From contig JBECKT010000109.1 of NCBI GenBank assembly GCA_040235405.1, positions 1 to 43,382 on the forward strand: a stretch of DNA of 43,382 nt, in the 5' to 3' direction. Of the stretch, positions 1-9,281 are shown one piece after another; position 1 is the first letter of the stretch, and each line of letters opens with the position of its first letter. The notes beneath the pieces were generated by a model. It had not been told where the DNA came from, ran no database searches, and saw nothing but the letters and a program-made list of their open reading frames with translations. The translations under genes and the position numbers were made by a program. Origin of the DNA: PGZG01 sp040235405 (lineage in GTDB: Bacteria > Pseudomonadota > Gammaproteobacteria > Pseudomonadales > Alcanivoracaceae).

Positions 1-54
1 ATCATGACAGCACGCGCGCCCTGGTTCGCGAATGAGGAAGCTGCCGGCCAATAA
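1..54 (+). CDS. nusA: NusA C-terminal end (partial)
   Basis: The first 17 codons, read in frame 1, give IMTARAPWFANEEAAGQ followed by TAA. The pattern I-M-x-A-R followed by WF and an acidic tail matches the known C-terminus of gammaproteobacterial NusA (in E. coli it ends IMAARNICWFGDEA). NusA is the transcription elongation, termination and antitermination factor. It is encoded directly upstream of infB in this class, so context agrees. Only the tail is visible; the rest lies before the window. Confidence 0.8.
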   Translation: MMTARAPWFANEEAAGQ

Positions 55-105
55 TCTGTTGTATGGCCCGGTAAGTGACGAAACGAACAGGAGCAAGGTT
101 GAGAT

Positions 106-2832
106 ATGGCAGAAACGACGGTTCAGAAGCTGGCAGAACTGGTGGGAACACCGGTCGACACGTTGCTGACGCAGATGCGCGACGCAGGTTTGCCCCACAA
201 GGCGGCGGACGAGGGCGTATCCGATGAGCAGAAGCAGCAGCTTCTTGCCCATCTGCGCAAGTCACATGGTGCGGGGGATGCCGAGCCGAAGAAGATTACG
301 CTGACGCGGAAAACCACCACCACTATCAAGACCACCGGCAATTCCGGCAAGTCAAAAACGGTTGCGGTAGAAGTGCGTAAGAAGCGCACTTATGTGAAGC
401 GTGATGTGCTGGAGGCGGAGGAGCGCGAGCGCGAAGAACAGGAGCGCCTCGAAGCCGAACGCATTGCTGCGGAAGAGGCAACCCGCAAGGCCGAGGAAGA
501 AGCCCGCCGCAAAGCGGATGAGGACGCTGCACGCCGCCAGCGCGAAGAAAGCGAACGCGCCGCCATGACGCCGGAGGCTCTGCAGGAGTCGGAAGATAAG
601 GCCCGCAAGGCGGCCGAAGAGAAGGCCAAGCGTCTGCATGTGCCAAAAGTCGGCAGCAGCAAAAAAGCCGAAGACAAAGTGATCAATGAAACCCCGGAAG
701 AGCGCGCTGAGCGCGAAGCCGAGGAAAAGCGCAAGCGTGAGGCCGAAGAAGCCCGCCGCAAGGTAGAGACCGAGAATCGTCGCAAGGCTGAAGAAGAAGC
801 CGCTCGCAAGACCGCCGAGGAAGCCCTGCGTCTGGCTGCTGAGCTGGAGAAGCGTGGTGATGCGCCGGTAGCACCCGAAGAAGATGACACTGGTGCCAGC
901 ATCGTGGTTGAAGCCATGGAAGCCAGCTGGCGCGATGAAGAGCGTTCTTCCAAGCGTCGTCGTCGCAAGCCGGGTGGTAAAGAGCGCGAAGGCGTGATGC
1001 CGGTTGTGGCGCATGGCCAGATGAAGAGCTCGTTCCACAAACAACACGGCTTCAAGAGCCCGACGGAGAAGATGGTTTACGACGTTGAAGTTCCGGAAAC
1101 CATCACTGTGGCGGATCTCGCCCAGCGTATGAGCGTGAAGGCGCGTGAAGTTCTGAAGGCCCTGATGCAGATGGGCGAGATGGCCACCGTGAACCAGCAT
1201 ATCGATCAGGAAACGGCGATGCTGCTGGTGGAAGAAATGGGCCACACGCCAAAGGCGGTCAAGGACACTCACGCAACGCTGGAAGATGATATTGCCAGCC
1301 TCGTGCCAACTGCCGGCGAACAGGCTTCCCGCGCGCCGGTGGTGACCATCATGGGTCACGTCGACCACGGTAAAACTTCGCTGCTGGATTACATTCGCCG
1401 CGCCAAAGTGGCCGAAGGCGAAGCGGGCGGCATTACCCAGCATATCGGTGCTTATCACGTCACCACCGACAAGGGCATGATCACGTTCCTCGACACCCCG
1501 GGTCACGCGGCGTTTACCGCCATGCGTGCTCGCGGCGCCAAGGCTACCGACATTGTGGTTATCGTTGTTGCGGTTGATGACGGCGTGATGCCGCAGACTG
1601 TCGAGGCGATCAATCATGCCAAGGCTGCTGGCGTGCCGATCATTATTGCCGTCAACAAGATGGACAAGGAAGGCGCCGACCCGGAACGGGTCAAGAGCGA
1701 GCTTTCCCAGCACGAAGTGATTTCGGAAGAGTGGGGCGGCGATTACCAGTTCAAGTACGTGTCAGCGCACACGGGTCTGGGCGTGGACGATCTGCTTGAC
1801 GCCATTTTGCTGCAGGCAGAGCTGCTTGAGCTGACGGCATCGGAAAAGGGCGCTGCCCGCGGCGTAGTCATTGAGTCGCGTATCGAAAAAGGTCGTGGCG
1901 CTGTGGCGTCCGTACTGATTCAGGAAGGCGAGCTGAAGATCGGTGACATCCTGCTGGCTGGCGGTACGTTCGGCCGTGTCCGGGCAATGAATGACGAAAA
2001 CGGCAAGCCGATCAAGTCGGCCGGCCCATCCATTCCGGTCGAAGTGCTGGGCCTGGATGCAGCGCCGGATGCCGGCGAGCAATTCCTGGTGGTACCGGAT
2101 GAGCGCAAGGCCCGTGAAGTGGCCGAGTCCCGTCAGGACCGCGAGCGCGATACCAAGCTCAAGCGCCAGCAGGCTTCCAAGCTTGAGAACCTGTTCTCGA
2201 CCATGGACGGTGCCGAGCAGAAGCAGGTCAATATCGTTCTCAAGGCCGATGTGCGTGGTTCGCTTGAGGCCATCACTGGCGCGCTAAATGATCTGTCCAC
2301 GGATGAAGTGAAGGTCAGTATTGTTGGCAGCGGCGTTGGCGCGATCAATGAGTCCGACGTTAACCTGGCGATGACCTCGGGAGGTTTCTTGCTCGGTTTC
2401 AACGTTCGTGCAGATTCGGCGGCGAAGAGACTGTGTGAGCGTGAGGGTATCGACCTGCGTTACTACTCGATCATCTACGAGATGATCGACGATGTGAAGA
2501 AGGCGATGTCCGGCCTGCTGGCACCGGAGCGCCGCGAGGAAATTCTCGGTGTTGCCCAGGTTCGCGATGTATTCCGCTCGTCCAAGTTTGGCGCGGTGGC
2601 AGGTTGTATGGTGATCGAAGGTACCCTGTACCGGAATCGTCCGATTCGCGTGTTGCGTGATGAAGTGGTGGTGTTCGAGGGCGTGCTGGAATCGCTGCGC
2701 CGCTTCAAGGAAGACGTGCCCGAGGTGCGTAATGGCATGGAGTGTGGTCTCGCCGTGAAGAGCTACAACGATGTCCGCGAAGGCGACAAGATCGAAGTGT
2801 TCGAGGTGCGCGAGATTGCGCGCACGCTCTGA
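106..2832 (+). CDS. infB: translation initiation factor IF-2
   Basis: IF-2 is the GTPase that brings fMet-tRNA to the 30S subunit and promotes subunit joining. The 908 residues show an IF2 N-terminal domain (about 1-55), a long Glu/Ala/Arg/Lys-rich charged linker likely to be helical (about 100-290), a second IF2N-like segment (about 325-375), then the G domain with G1 GHVDHGKT near residues 417-424, G3 DTPGH and G4 NKMD, followed by domains II-IV. Length is typical of long gammaproteobacterial IF-2 (E. coli 890). The ATG at 106 is preceded by AGGAG about 12 bases upstream. It follows nusA and is followed after two bases by rbfA, so the group is one operon. Confidence 0.98.
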   Translation: MAETTVQKLAELVGTPVDTLLTQMRDAGLPHKAADEGVSDEQKQQLLAHLRKSHGAGDAEPKKITLTRKTTTTIKTTGNSGKSKTVAVEVRKKRTYVKRDVLEAEEREREEQERLEAERIAAEEATRKAEEEARRKADEDAARRQREESERAAMTPEALQESEDKARKAAEEKAKRLHVPKVGSSKKAEDKVINETPEERAEREAEEKRKREAEEARRKVETENRRKAEEEAARKTAEEALRLAAELEKRGDAPVAPEEDDTGASIVVEAMEASWRDEERSSKRRRRKPGGKEREGVMPVVAHGQMKSSFHKQHGFKSPTEKMVYDVEVPETITVADLAQRMSVKAREVLKALMQMGEMATVNQHIDQETAMLLVEEMGHTPKAVKDTHATLEDDIASLVPTAGEQASRAPVVTIMGHVDHGKTSLLDYIRRAKVAEGEAGGITQHIGAYHVTTDKGMITFLDTPGHAAFTAMRARGAKATDIVVIVVAVDDGVMPQTVEAINHAKAAGVPIIIAVNKMDKEGADPERVKSELSQHEVISEEWGGDYQFKYVSAHTGLGVDDLLDAILLQAELLELTASEKGAARGVVIESRIEKGRGAVASVLIQEGELKIGDILLAGGTFGRVRAMNDENGKPIKSAGPSIPVEVLGLDAAPDAGEQFLVVPDERKAREVAESRQDRERDTKLKRQQASKLENLFSTMDGAEQKQVNIVLKADVRGSLEAITGALNDLSTDEVKVSIVGSGVGAINESDVNLAMTSGGFLLGFNVRADSAAKRLCEREGIDLRYYSIIYEMIDDVKKAMSGLLAPERREEILGVAQVRDVFRSSKFGAVAGCMVIEGTLYRNRPIRVLRDEVVVFEGVLESLRRFKEDVPEVRNGMECGLAVKSYNDVREGDKIEVFEVREIARTL

Positions 2833-2834
2833 CC

Positions 2835-3257
2835 ATGACCAGACACCGTCGCCCGCAGGGCTTCCAGCGTACTGACCGGATCGCGGATCACATCCAGCGG
2901 GAACTGGCGCGCCTGTTCCGTGAAGAGATGAAAGATCCGCGTATCGGTAACGTCACGGTGCAGGACGTCCGGGTGGCCAAGGATCTGGGCTGGTCGGATG
3001 TCTACTTCACCCTGCTCGGTCAGGGCGCTGAAGAAGGGCATGCAGCCGAGGCGGTGCTGAATGGCGCCGCCGGGTTCCTGCGCACGGAGCTGGCGCAGGT
3101 GCTGAATACCCGAACCACGCCGCGTCTGCGTTTTCATTACGATGAGCTGCCGGAGCGGGCCAGCGAGATTTCCGCGCTGATCGAGAAAGCCCTCGCCGAA
3201 GACAGCCATCATCCCCGCGACCCGAATGATCCGGGTCAGTCGGAAGATCAGGAGTAA
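2835..3257 (+). CDS. rbfA: 30S ribosome-binding factor A
   Basis: RbfA is a KH-like factor that helps mature the 5' end of 16S rRNA in the 30S subunit. The 140-residue product begins MTRHRRPQGFQRTDRIADHI and contains the family-typical core with ELARLF, KDPRIGNVTVQDV and the conserved RTxLAQxLNxRTTPRLRFHYDE run near residues 75-103. I chose the ATG at 2835, two bases after the infB stop, because family similarity starts there. The frame stays open upstream inside infB without homology. The acidic, Asp/Ser/Glu-rich tail is normal for the family. Confidence 0.96.
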   Translation: MTRHRRPQGFQRTDRIADHIQRELARLFREEMKDPRIGNVTVQDVRVAKDLGWSDVYFTLLGQGAEEGHAAEAVLNGAAGFLRTELAQVLNTRTTPRLRFHYDELPERASEISALIEKALAEDSHHPRDPNDPGQSEDQE

Positions 3258-3263
3258 CAGCAG

Positions 3264-4181
3264 GTGGCGAAACGTCATCGTGGCCGCGAGGTCAACGGTA
3301 TCCTTTTGCTCGACAAACCCGCCGGAATCACCAGTAATGGTGCCCTGCAGGTGGTCAAGCGCATGTTTGCCGCCGCCAAGGCCGGGCACACCGGCAGCCT
3401 CGATCCGTTGGCCACCGGCATGCTGCCGATCTGCTTTGGCGAGGCGACCAAGTTCAGCCAGTTCCTGCTTGATGCCGACAAAAGCTATCAGGTGACGGCA
3501 AAGCTGGGCGTGGTGACCGACACCGGCGATGCCGATGGCGAGGTGCTGCGTAGCGCCCCGGTGACGGCCGACGCGGCCACCGTCACTGCGGCGCTGATGG
3601 AGTTTGAGGGCGAGATCGAGCAGATCCCGTCAATGTTTTCGGCGATCAAGCATAACGGCCAACCACTGTACAAGCTGGCCCGTCAGGGTATCGAGGTGGA
3701 GCGCAAGGTGCGCCGGGTAACCATCCACCGCATCTCGGTGCTGGCTGTGCGCGGTGATGAGGTCGATTTCGAGGTGGCCTGCAGCAAGGGCACCTATGTC
3801 CGCTCGCTGGTTGAGGACCTGGGCGAAAAGCTCGGTTGCGGCGGCCATGTTCAGGCCCTGCGCCGGCTCACCGCCGGGCCCTACCCGGCGGAGCGGATGC
3901 TGACCCTGGACCAGCTTGGCGAGATGAAGGAACGCGGCGGATTCGAGGCAATCGACGAACAGCTCTTGCCTTTATCCACATCCGTGGCAGACTGGCCCGC
4001 CGCTCAACTGGGTGACAACGCCGCCCATTACCTGCTGCAGGGTCAGCCGGTGATGGCGAGCGACCGTCCCCGCGATGGCTGGGTCACGCTTTATCAGGCC
4101 TCCACCGGACGTTTTCTGGGGGTCGGAGAAATACTGGAAGACGGGCGTATTGCGCCCCGTCGTCTGGTCGCCGGGCTCTGA
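3264..4181 (+). CDS. truB: tRNA pseudouridine-55 synthase
   Basis: TruB converts U55 in the T loop of tRNAs to pseudouridine. The 305 residues contain the N-terminal NGILLLDKPAGITSN motif, the catalytic GHTGSLDPLATGMLP motif with the nucleophile Asp47, the KSYQVTAKLGVVTDTGDADG segment and the C-terminal PUA-like region. The start is GTG at 3264, preceded by AGGAG at about 3250, which overlaps the end of rbfA. No ATG fits the family N-terminus. It sits six bases after rbfA, so it is very likely co-transcribed, as in other Gammaproteobacteria. Confidence 0.97.
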   Translation: MAKRHRGREVNGILLLDKPAGITSNGALQVVKRMFAAAKAGHTGSLDPLATGMLPICFGEATKFSQFLLDADKSYQVTAKLGVVTDTGDADGEVLRSAPVTADAATVTAALMEFEGEIEQIPSMFSAIKHNGQPLYKLARQGIEVERKVRRVTIHRISVLAVRGDEVDFEVACSKGTYVRSLVEDLGEKLGCGGHVQALRRLTAGPYPAERMLTLDQLGEMKERGGFEAIDEQLLPLSTSVADWPAAQLGDNAAHYLLQGQPVMASDRPRDGWVTLYQASTGRFLGVGEILEDGRIAPRRLVAGL

Positions 4182-4204
4182 ATTCCGCTTCAGGGCAGGC
4201 ACCT

Positions 4205-4237
4205 CACGGCAGCTGTAAATATGCGCGGCTGCCCGTG
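4205..4237 (+). promoter_or_regulatory. hairpin in the rpsO leader, possible S15 autoregulatory site
   Basis: CACGGCAGC (4205-4213) can pair with GCTGCC-C-GTG (4228-4237) as a nine-base-pair stem with one bulged C. It lies 20-odd bases before the rpsO Shine-Dalgarno (TTGAGGAG, about 4256-4263). In E. coli S15 represses its own translation by binding a structured leader at this place. The hairpin is seen in the sequence; the autoregulatory role is inferred. I did not establish a pseudoknot. Confidence 0.4.
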
Positions 4238-4270
4238 ATTCTTCATTCGCATATTTTGAGGAGAAGTAAC

Positions 4271-4540
4271 ATGGCATTGACCGTAGAAGAGAAGGCCGCC
4301 CTGCTGAAGGATTATGGCCGCAAGGAAGGCGACACCGGCTCCCCGGAAGTTCAGGTTGCCCTGCTGACCCACAATATCAACACCTTGCAGGGTCACTTCA
4401 AGGAGCACAAGAAGGATCACCACAGCCGTCGTGGCCTGATCCGCATGGTAAACCAGCGCCGCAAGCTGCTGGACTACCTGGCCCGTAAGGACCGCGAGCG
4501 TTACCTGACCCTGATCGAGCGTCTGGGCCTGCGTCGTTAA
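4271..4540 (+). CDS. rpsO: 30S ribosomal protein S15
   Basis: S15 is a primary 16S rRNA-binding protein of the small-subunit platform. The 89 residues match the family in full length, including the motifs GDTGSPEVQVALLT, the HxxDHHSRRGL-type segment (residues about 42-54) and LLDYLARKDRERY. The ATG at 4271 is preceded by a strong TTGAGGAGAAG ribosome-binding site. It lies between truB and pnp, the standard arrangement, and is followed by an intrinsic terminator at 4568. Confidence 0.99.
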   Translation: MALTVEEKAALLKDYGRKEGDTGSPEVQVALLTHNINTLQGHFKEHKKDHHSRRGLIRMVNQRRKLLDYLARKDRERYLTLIERLGLRR

Positions 4541-4567
4541 TCGACCGGTCTCATACGATCATCACGC

Positions 4568-4591
4568 AAAAGCCCGGCACGCCGGGCTTTT
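4568..4591 (+). terminator. intrinsic terminator after rpsO
   Basis: AAAAGCCCGGC and GCCGGGCTTTT form a perfect 11-base-pair inverted repeat with a two-base loop, ending in a short T run. It lies 28 bases after the rpsO stop. In E. coli an equivalent terminator separates rpsO from pnp and allows partial read-through. Confidence 0.85.
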
Positions 4592-4626
4592 GTCGTTTCC
4601 GGGCGGCTCAAACAACCGGATAGCGG

Positions 4627-4655
4627 GTGAAACAAGTGCCTGTTTCGCGTATGAT
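4627..4655 (+). promoter_or_regulatory. candidate sigma70 promoter for pnp
   Basis: GTGAAA (4627-4632), a 17-base spacer and TATGAT (4650-4655) resemble a sigma70 promoter with a good -10 and a 4/6 -35. It sits between the rpsO terminator and pnp, where E. coli also has a pnp promoter. The implied leader of about 60 bases was not checked for an RNase III-type stem-loop. Confidence 0.4.
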
Positions 4656-4720
4656 TTCGCCCGCACGCCTCAGGCTAATACGAAAAGTAACTAACGAAGA
4701 AACCGAGAGAAGAGAAAACC

Positions 4721-6826
4721 ATGTTCAAGATCGTTCGCAAGGAATTCCAGTTTGGTCGTGACACCGTGGTACTGGAAACGGGTCGTATCGCCCGTCAGGC
4801 CACCGGCGCTGTCATGGTCACCATCGGCGAAACCGCCGTACTCGTTACCGTGGTTGGCAAGAAGGAAGCGGATCCGTCCAAGGGCTTCTTCCCGCTGACC
4901 GTCAACTATCAGGAAAAGACCTACGCAGCTGGCCGCATTCCGGGTGGCTTCTTCAAGCGTGAAGGCCGTCCGTCCGAGAAGGAAACCCTGACCAGCCGTC
5001 TGATCGACCGTCCGATCCGCCCGCTGTTTCCGGAAGGCTTTATGAATGAAGTGCAGGTTATCGCCACCGTGATGTCGGTCAGCAAGAATGCTGACCCGGA
5101 TATCGCTGCGATGATCGGTACCTCCGCGGCGCTGGCCATTTCCGGCATTCCGTTCAATGGTCCGATCGGCGCTGCCCGGGTCGGCTTTATTGACGACATG
5201 TACGTACTGAACCCGACCTATGCCGAGCTGAAGACCTCTGCTCTGGACCTGGTTGTGGCCGGCACCGAGAAAGCCGTGCTGATGGTGGAGTCGGAAGCCA
5301 AAGAGCTGAGCGAAGATCAGATGCTTGGCGCGGTACTGTTCGGCCATATGGAAATGCAGGCAGTGGTCAAAGCGGTGCGCGAGTTTGCCGCCGAAGTTGG
5401 CACGCCGAAGTGGGAATGGCAGGCTCCGGCCGCCAACACCGCCGTGTACGATGCGGTAAAAGCCAAAGTGGGCGCTGATCTGGCCGCTGCCTACAGCATC
5501 ACCGACAAGCAGCAGCGTTATGCCCGCATCGGCGAGCTGAAGGCTGCCGTGATCGAAGCGCTGGTGACCGGTGAGGAAGGTGCGCCGGAGAAAGGCGAAG
5601 TCGCCAAGCAGTTCTCCGAGCTGGAATACCGCACCGTGCGTGACGCCATTCTTGATGGCAAGCCGCGTATCGATGGCCGCGATCTGAAAACCGTACGTCG
5701 CATTGAAACCGAAGTCACAGTGCTGCCGAAGACCCACGGCTCTGCGTTGTTCACTCGCGGTGAAACCCAGGCCATTGTTGCGGCTACTCTGGGTGGTATG
5801 CGCGATGCCCAGAACATCGATGCGCTGGAAGGCTCGCGCACCGATCGCTTTATGCTGCACTACAACTTCCCGCCGTTCTGCGTCGGTGAAACCGGCATGG
5901 TCGGTAGCCCGAAGCGTCGTGAAATCGGCCATGGTCGTCTGGCCCGTCGTGGTGTTCAGGCAGTACTGCCGGATGAAGCCACCTTCCCGTACGCCATCCG
6001 TGTGGTCTCGGAAATTACCGAGTCGAACGGTTCTTCTTCGATGGCATCGGTGTGCGGTACCTCGCTGGCGCTGATGGATGCCGGTGTGCCGATCAAGGCG
6101 CCGGTGGCCGGTATTGCCATGGGTCTGGTCAAGGAAGAAGACGGCCGTTTCGCGGTGCTGTCTGACATCCTCGGCGACGAAGATCACCTCGGCGATATGG
6201 ACTTCAAGGTGGCCGGTACCGCCAATGGCGTGACCGCCCTGCAGATGGATATCAAGATCGAAGGCATCAACGAAGAGATCATGGAAGTGGCCCTGAATCA
6301 GGCCCGCGAAGGTCGTCTGCACATTCTTGGCGAAATGGCCAAGACCATGTCGGCACCGCGTAGCGAGCTGAGCGAGAACGCTCCGACCCTGATCACTATC
6401 AAGATCAACGCCGAGAAGATCCGCGATGTGATCGGTAAAGGCGGCGCCACTATTCGTGCGCTGACCGAAGCCACTGGTGCCAACATTGACATCAATGATG
6501 ACGGCTCCATCAAGGTGTACGGTGCGACTCGCGAATCGGCGCTGGATGCGATTCGTCGTATCGAGGCGATCACTGCCGAACCGGAAGTGGGTGAGATTTA
6601 CGAAGGCAAGGTTACCCGGGTGGTCGACTTCGGTGCTTTCGTTGAAATCATGCCGGGCACAGAAGGTCTGCTGCACATTTCCCAGATCGCTCAGGAGCGA
6701 GTGGAAAAGGTCAGCGACTACGTCAAGGAAGGCGATATGATCAAGGTCAAGGTGCTGGATGTGGACCAGCGTGGCCGGATCAAGCTGTCCATGAAAGAAG
6801 CCCAGCTCGAAGCCAGCCAGGCCTGA
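4721..6826 (+). CDS. pnp: polyribonucleotide nucleotidyltransferase (PNPase)
   Basis: PNPase is a trimeric 3'-5' phosphorolytic exoribonuclease and a degradosome component. The 701 residues show two RNase PH domains (about 5-140 and 310-545) separated by an all-alpha domain, a KH domain with the GXXG loop IGKGG near residue 571, and a C-terminal S1 domain (about 620-690, with YEGKVTRVVDFGAFVEI). Length equals that of typical family members. The ATG at 4721 is preceded by a purine-rich GAGAGAAGAG run. It follows rpsO, from which it is separated by a terminator and a candidate promoter. Confidence 0.99.
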   Translation: MFKIVRKEFQFGRDTVVLETGRIARQATGAVMVTIGETAVLVTVVGKKEADPSKGFFPLTVNYQEKTYAAGRIPGGFFKREGRPSEKETLTSRLIDRPIRPLFPEGFMNEVQVIATVMSVSKNADPDIAAMIGTSAALAISGIPFNGPIGAARVGFIDDMYVLNPTYAELKTSALDLVVAGTEKAVLMVESEAKELSEDQMLGAVLFGHMEMQAVVKAVREFAAEVGTPKWEWQAPAANTAVYDAVKAKVGADLAAAYSITDKQQRYARIGELKAAVIEALVTGEEGAPEKGEVAKQFSELEYRTVRDAILDGKPRIDGRDLKTVRRIETEVTVLPKTHGSALFTRGETQAIVAATLGGMRDAQNIDALEGSRTDRFMLHYNFPPFCVGETGMVGSPKRREIGHGRLARRGVQAVLPDEATFPYAIRVVSEITESNGSSSMASVCGTSLALMDAGVPIKAPVAGIAMGLVKEEDGRFAVLSDILGDEDHLGDMDFKVAGTANGVTALQMDIKIEGINEEIMEVALNQAREGRLHILGEMAKTMSAPRSELSENAPTLITIKINAEKIRDVIGKGGATIRALTEATGANIDINDDGSIKVYGATRESALDAIRRIEAITAEPEVGEIYEGKVTRVVDFGAFVEIMPGTEGLLHISQIAQERVEKVSDYVKEGDMIKVKVLDVDQRGRIKLSMKEAQLEASQA

Positions 6827-6849
6827 TCCGGCCGTGCTGTCCGACTGAC

Positions 6850-6877
6850 AATAAACCCCGGCTTGCCGGGGTTTATT
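6850..6877 (+). terminator. intrinsic terminator after pnp
   Basis: AATAAACCCCGGC and GCCGGGGTTTATT form a nearly perfect inverted repeat with a two-base loop, followed by GTTT. It starts 24 bases after the pnp stop and separates pnp from the isocitrate dehydrogenase gene. Confidence 0.85.
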
Positions 6878-6995
6878 GTTTCTGGTCATGGCGCTCCATG
6901 GCCGGAATATGGGAAAGTCCCGGCATCAGAAGATCCTGATGCCCTAACAGAGCAGACTCACCACAGCGCTGTTCCTCCATCCAGAAGAGGCGATA

Positions 6996-9233
6996 ATGAA
7001 AGCCGATACACGCAAGATTATTTATACTCAGACCGACGAAGCTCCTGCCCTTGCTACCTGTTCCTTCCTGCCGATTCTGAATGCCTTTACCCGGGCCGCC
7101 GGCATAGTTGTCGAACCGGTAGATATCTCTCTGGCCGCGCGCATTCTGGCCCTGTTCCCCGAGTACCTGCCGGAAGACAAGCGGGTGCCGGACAACCTTG
7201 CGGCGCTGGGCCAACTGACCCTGCAACCGGAAGCCAATATCATCAAGCTGCCGAATGTCAGCGCCTCCATTCCGCAGCTGAAAAATGCCATCGCCGAACT
7301 GCAGGCGCATGGCTACCCGATACCGGATTACCCTGACGAGCCGGCCAATGACGAAGAGCGCGCCATCAAGGCCACCTATGGCAAGGCGCTGGGCAGCTCT
7401 GTGAATCCGGTGATCCGCGAGGGTAACTCCGATCGCCGCGCCTCCACTGCGGTAAAGAACTTTGCCAAGAAACATCCACACTCCATGGGCAAGTGGAGCC
7501 AGTCATCGCGCACCCATGTCGCCCATATGCGGGCTGGTGATTTCTACCATGGTGAAAAATCCCGGACCATGGAAAAAGATGATGTCCTGCGCATCGAGCT
7601 GCTGACCAAAGATGGCCGGACCATCGTTCTGAAAGAGAAAACGCCGGTGCTTGAGGGTGAAGTGGTCGACGCCATGTTCATGAGTGTCAAGGCGTTGCGT
7701 AAATTCCTTGAAGAGGAAATCGAGGGCGCGCGCAAGGCCGGCCTGTTGTTCTCCTTGCACGTCAAGGCAACCATGATGAAGGTGTCGCACCCGATCGTGT
7801 TTGGCCATGCCGTGACGGTGTATTTCAAGGACGTATTCGAGAAACACAAGGAGCTGTTTGAAGAAATCGGGGTGAATCCCAAGAATGGCCTTAGCAATCT
7901 GTACCAGAAAATTGCCAACCTTTCATACTCGGTCCGCGCCGAAATCGAAGAAGATATTCGTAACTGCTATGCCCACCGCCCGGAGATGGCGATGGTGGAT
8001 TCCGAACGTGGCATCTCCAACCTGCATGTGCCCAGCGATGTCATCGTCGATGCATCCATGCCGGCGATGATTCGTGCCGGCGGCAAGATGTGGGGCACCG
8101 ACGGCAAGCTGAAAGACACCAAGGCAGTGATCCCGGAAAGCACCTACGCGACTATCTATCAGGAAGTGATCAACTTCTGCAAGCACCACGATGCTTTTGA
8201 CCCGCGCACCATGGGTACGGTGCCGAACGTCGGACTGATGGCGCAGCAGGCGGAAGAGTACGGCTCCCATGACAAGACTTTCGAGTTGCCGGAAGACGGC
8301 ACCGTGCGCGTGGTTGGCCAGAGCGGTGAAGTCTACTTCGAGCATGAGGTCGAGAAGGGTGATATCTGGCGCGCCTGTCAGACCAAGGATGCACCGATTC
8401 GTGACTGGGTGCGTCTGGCTGTGCAGCGCGCCCGTTTGAGCGGCATGCCGGCGGTGTTCTGGCTCGATCCGGAACGTCCGCACGACGCCCAGATGATCGA
8501 AAAGGTCCAGCGCTATCTGAAAGAGCATGACACCGAAGGTCTGGATATCAGCATCATGTCGCTGGATCAGGCAATTCGTCACACCATGGAGCGCCTGCTG
8601 CGCGGCAAGGACACCATTTCGGTGACTGGCAACGTGCTGCGCGATTATCTCACCGACCTGTTCCCGATCCTGGAACTCGGCACCAGTGCCAAGATGCTGT
8701 CGATCGTGCCTTTGCTGGCCGGTGGTGGTTTGTTTGAAACCGGCGCTGGTGGTTCAGCGCCGAAACATGTTCAGCAGTTCCTCGAGGAAAATCACCTGCG
8801 CTGGGATTCACTTGGCGAGTTCCTGGCGATGATGGTGTCGCTGGAGGATCTGGGTGACAAAACCGGTAATAGCAAGGCCAGTATTCTCGCAAAAACGCTG
8901 GACCAGGCCACTGCGGTGTTCCTTGATGAGGACAAGTCGCCGTCACGCAAGGCTGGTGAAATTGATAACCGGGGCAGCCAGTTTTACCTGGCGTTGTACT
9001 GGGCCAAAGCGTTGGCCGAGCAGTCCGAGGACCCGGAGCTGAAAGCCGGGTTTACCGAGTTGGCCAAGGCGCTCGGCGATAACGAGCAGACCATCATGAA
9101 TGAACTGATTGCCACGCAGGGGCAGCCGGTGGATATCGGCGGCTACTATCAGCCTGACCCGGAAAAGGTGACGGCGGCAATGCGGCCGAGTCCGACCCTG
9201 AACCGGATCATTGATTCCGCTTTCAGGAAATAA
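6996..9233 (+). CDS. idh: monomeric NADP-dependent isocitrate dehydrogenase
   Basis: It oxidises isocitrate to 2-oxoglutarate and CO2 with NADP+ in the TCA cycle. The 745 residues match the large single-subunit class (usual length about 740) and not the 420-residue dimeric Icd. Recognisable segments are the N-terminal KIIYTQTDEAPALAT, GNSDRRA, HSMGKWSQSSRTHVAHM, GTDGKLKDTKAVIPESTYA and GTVPNVGLMAQQAEEYGSHD. The ATG at 6996 is preceded by AGAAGAGG. It is flanked by terminators on both sides, so it is probably a single-gene transcript. Such enzymes occur in Pseudomonas, Azotobacter and marine Gammaproteobacteria. Confidence 0.97.
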   Translation: MKADTRKIIYTQTDEAPALATCSFLPILNAFTRAAGIVVEPVDISLAARILALFPEYLPEDKRVPDNLAALGQLTLQPEANIIKLPNVSASIPQLKNAIAELQAHGYPIPDYPDEPANDEERAIKATYGKALGSSVNPVIREGNSDRRASTAVKNFAKKHPHSMGKWSQSSRTHVAHMRAGDFYHGEKSRTMEKDDVLRIELLTKDGRTIVLKEKTPVLEGEVVDAMFMSVKALRKFLEEEIEGARKAGLLFSLHVKATMMKVSHPIVFGHAVTVYFKDVFEKHKELFEEIGVNPKNGLSNLYQKIANLSYSVRAEIEEDIRNCYAHRPEMAMVDSERGISNLHVPSDVIVDASMPAMIRAGGKMWGTDGKLKDTKAVIPESTYATIYQEVINFCKHHDAFDPRTMGTVPNVGLMAQQAEEYGSHDKTFELPEDGTVRVVGQSGEVYFEHEVEKGDIWRACQTKDAPIRDWVRLAVQRARLSGMPAVFWLDPERPHDAQMIEKVQRYLKEHDTEGLDISIMSLDQAIRHTMERLLRGKDTISVTGNVLRDYLTDLFPILELGTSAKMLSIVPLLAGGGLFETGAGGSAPKHVQQFLEENHLRWDSLGEFLAMMVSLEDLGDKTGNSKASILAKTLDQATAVFLDEDKSPSRKAGEIDNRGSQFYLALYWAKALAEQSEDPELKAGFTELAKALGDNEQTIMNELIATQGQPVDIGGYYQPDPEKVTAAMRPSPTLNRIIDSAFRK

Positions 9234-9263
9234 AAAAAGGCCCCGCTAGCGGGGCCTTTTTTT
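9232..9263. terminator. bidirectional terminator between idh and acs
   Basis: This is a perfect 32-base palindrome: seven A, GGCCCCGCTAGCGGGGCC, seven T. The A run overlaps the idh stop codon. With T tracts on both strands it can end both the rightward idh and the leftward acs transcripts. Confidence 0.92.
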
Positions 9264-9281
9264 ATTCACAGGTTACGGCGA

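Noticed and set aside
352..1713. Long open frame antisense to infB
   Set aside because: It is a codon-bias shadow of the IF-2 gene with no ribosome-binding site or recognisable domain.
4691..6889. Very long open frame antisense to pnp (over 700 codons)
   Set aside because: Its His/Arg/Gly-rich translation has no family likeness and mirrors codon bias of pnp, an essential and clearly recognised gene.
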